64,000 nucleotides of DNA from Cichorium intybus (taxonomy: Eukaryota > Streptophyta > Magnoliopsida > Asterales > Asteraceae), in the NCBI GenBank assembly GCA_023525715.1, contig CM042012.1, positions 118,719,798 through 118,783,797 of the forward strand. The letters are read 5' to 3'. Shown piece after piece: positions 63,241-64,000 of this stretch. Each line of letters starts with the position of its first letter. The stretch's first letter is position 1. The translations under genes were made by a program, and so were the position numbers. The notes beneath the pieces were generated by a model, which searched no databases, had not been told where the DNA came from, and was given only the letters and a program-made list of their open reading frames with translations.

Positions 63241-64000
63241 TGAAAGGTTTTCTGCAACTATGAACTAAAAATCCTAAGTTCACATGCAACCTATATAGAT
63301 CTAGGTTTTCTTCTAATTAAACATATAACATATCCTAGAAAGCCAGAAGAAATTAACTAAAAGAATAAAATAAGAAAAACTAACCTTTTAGGATTTCTTG
63401 GAAACCAAGCAGCACAAATGTCCTGCCTCAAATGAAGTCACACCCTTAGCTGAGGTCTTGGCCGAAAATTCCTTGGGAGAGAGAGTCAAATTTCGTGGCT
63501 TTAGGGTTAGGGAGAGCCTCCCTATTTATAGCCTCCATGTGGTGATCAGATAATCGTTACAGATAAGCCTTTTTGAATTCGAATTAAGATAAACTATTAT
63601 TTTAATCATTCAAACACCATTTATCTATAATATATATATATATATTTCGAAAATATATATATCTATATATATATTTTCGGCCACCACATGGTCACTAACA
63701 CTGCCACTTACTCAACTATCGAATAATTACAGTTTTAGTCCCTGCACCTTTAATTAATCAATTTAACTGCCAAATTAATTCCAATTAATTCCAGAAAAAT
63801 TTCTAATTAATTATTATAGTTTCTAATTAATATATTAACACTTAAATATATTAATAAACTATTTATTTAATTTCTATTGATTTATTAATCACATAATAAA
63901 TCAACCTTTCTCTCTACCGGACTTTCTGCCAATCCTCCAACTATGAGGGCAACCCAAATGGACTATGCTACTATTAATTAGGTAAATACTAATTATTAGT
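63241..64000 (-). repeat. 5' LTR of the gag-only element (truncated by window end)
   Basis: 760 of an expected 785 bases, identical by eye to 56545-57304. It supplies the promoter for this element. Confidence 0.92.
63522..63531 (-). promoter_or_regulatory. TATA box of the gag-only element's 5' LTR
   Basis: CTATAAATAG on the minus strand, about 280 bases before the LTR's 3' edge, same as 56826-56835 in the other LTR. Transcription is expected leftward into the leader. Confidence 0.65.

Larger units (their letters stand above)
56545..64000 (-). mobile_element. Gag-only copia-type element (TR-GAG-like), 5' LTR runs off the window
   Basis: 3' LTR 56545-57329, polypurine tract (57330-57340), non-coding 57330-61072, gag 61073-61876, long leader 61877-63227, initiator-Met PBS 63228-63239, 5' LTR from 63241. 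The 760 LTR bases that can be compared are identical by eye at a constant offset of 6696, so the insertion is very recent. No protease, integrase, RT or RNase H frame exists although 57330-58110 matches the 3' non-coding part of the pol-bearing relative at 11286-12092. Such elements are known as TR-GAG; mobilisation needs enzymes in trans. Confidence 0.88.

Overview
This is a plant nuclear window, almost certainly a eudicot. It is AT-rich, dominated by plant-type LTR retrotransposons (Athila, Ty1-copia, Tekay-like gypsy LTRs), CACTA, Mutator and hAT DNA transposons, and it holds spliced gene fragments with GT/AG introns. The repeat style resembles Asteraceae such as lettuce, but that is an inference from memory of such repeats, not proven here. 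I see no prokaryotic genes, tRNA, rRNA or CRISPR.

Layout. 1-11119: two nested Athila-like elements on the minus strand; B (4634-10845, TSD GTTTA) sits inside the 5' LTR of A, and A in turn cut into the RNase H end of a copia element (11120-12992, plus strand). 12993-13860: wreck of a copia integrase. 13854-30591 and 37543-47325 are two copies of one ancestral block of about 3.5 kb, each with a plant carboxylesterase (CXE) gene on the minus strand. Copy 2 (41583-42518) is intact at 311 codons. Copy 1 (22178-23129) is a pseudogene: +1 frameshift, its last codons replaced by a CACTA transposon (15375-22215), and its 5' flank split by a copia element (23179-27979, TSD AACAC). Every transposon in the two blocks is present in only one block, so the other block often shows the empty site.

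Four host-gene pieces have been captured by transposons within about 27 kb: an Obg-like ATPase (OLA1/YchF) in a CACTA nested in the first CACTA; a SMAX1-like piece plus a TSS/CLU-type piece in one Pack-MULE (38486-40630); and an RFWD3-like RING region in a hAT element (44665-47201). 30592-37542 holds microsatellites, degenerate LTR sequence and a clean solo LTR (35179-35950, TSD GTATC). 47326-56544 holds gypsy-type LTR sequence, a decayed SANT-like gene, and a C-rich block facing a G-rich block.

56545-64000 is the most interesting unit: a copia-type element, minus strand, with LTRs identical over the 760 bases visible, one intact gag ORF, and no pol ORF. Its long non-coding parts carry four hairpins that share a near-identical 24-base apical sequence while their stems differ and partly covary, two between PBS and gag and two beyond gag, plus an unusual density of short perfect hairpins. 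It looks like a gag-only (TR-GAG-like) element moved in trans, with a possible undescribed structured RNA module. The only apparently functional host gene in the window is the second carboxylesterase.
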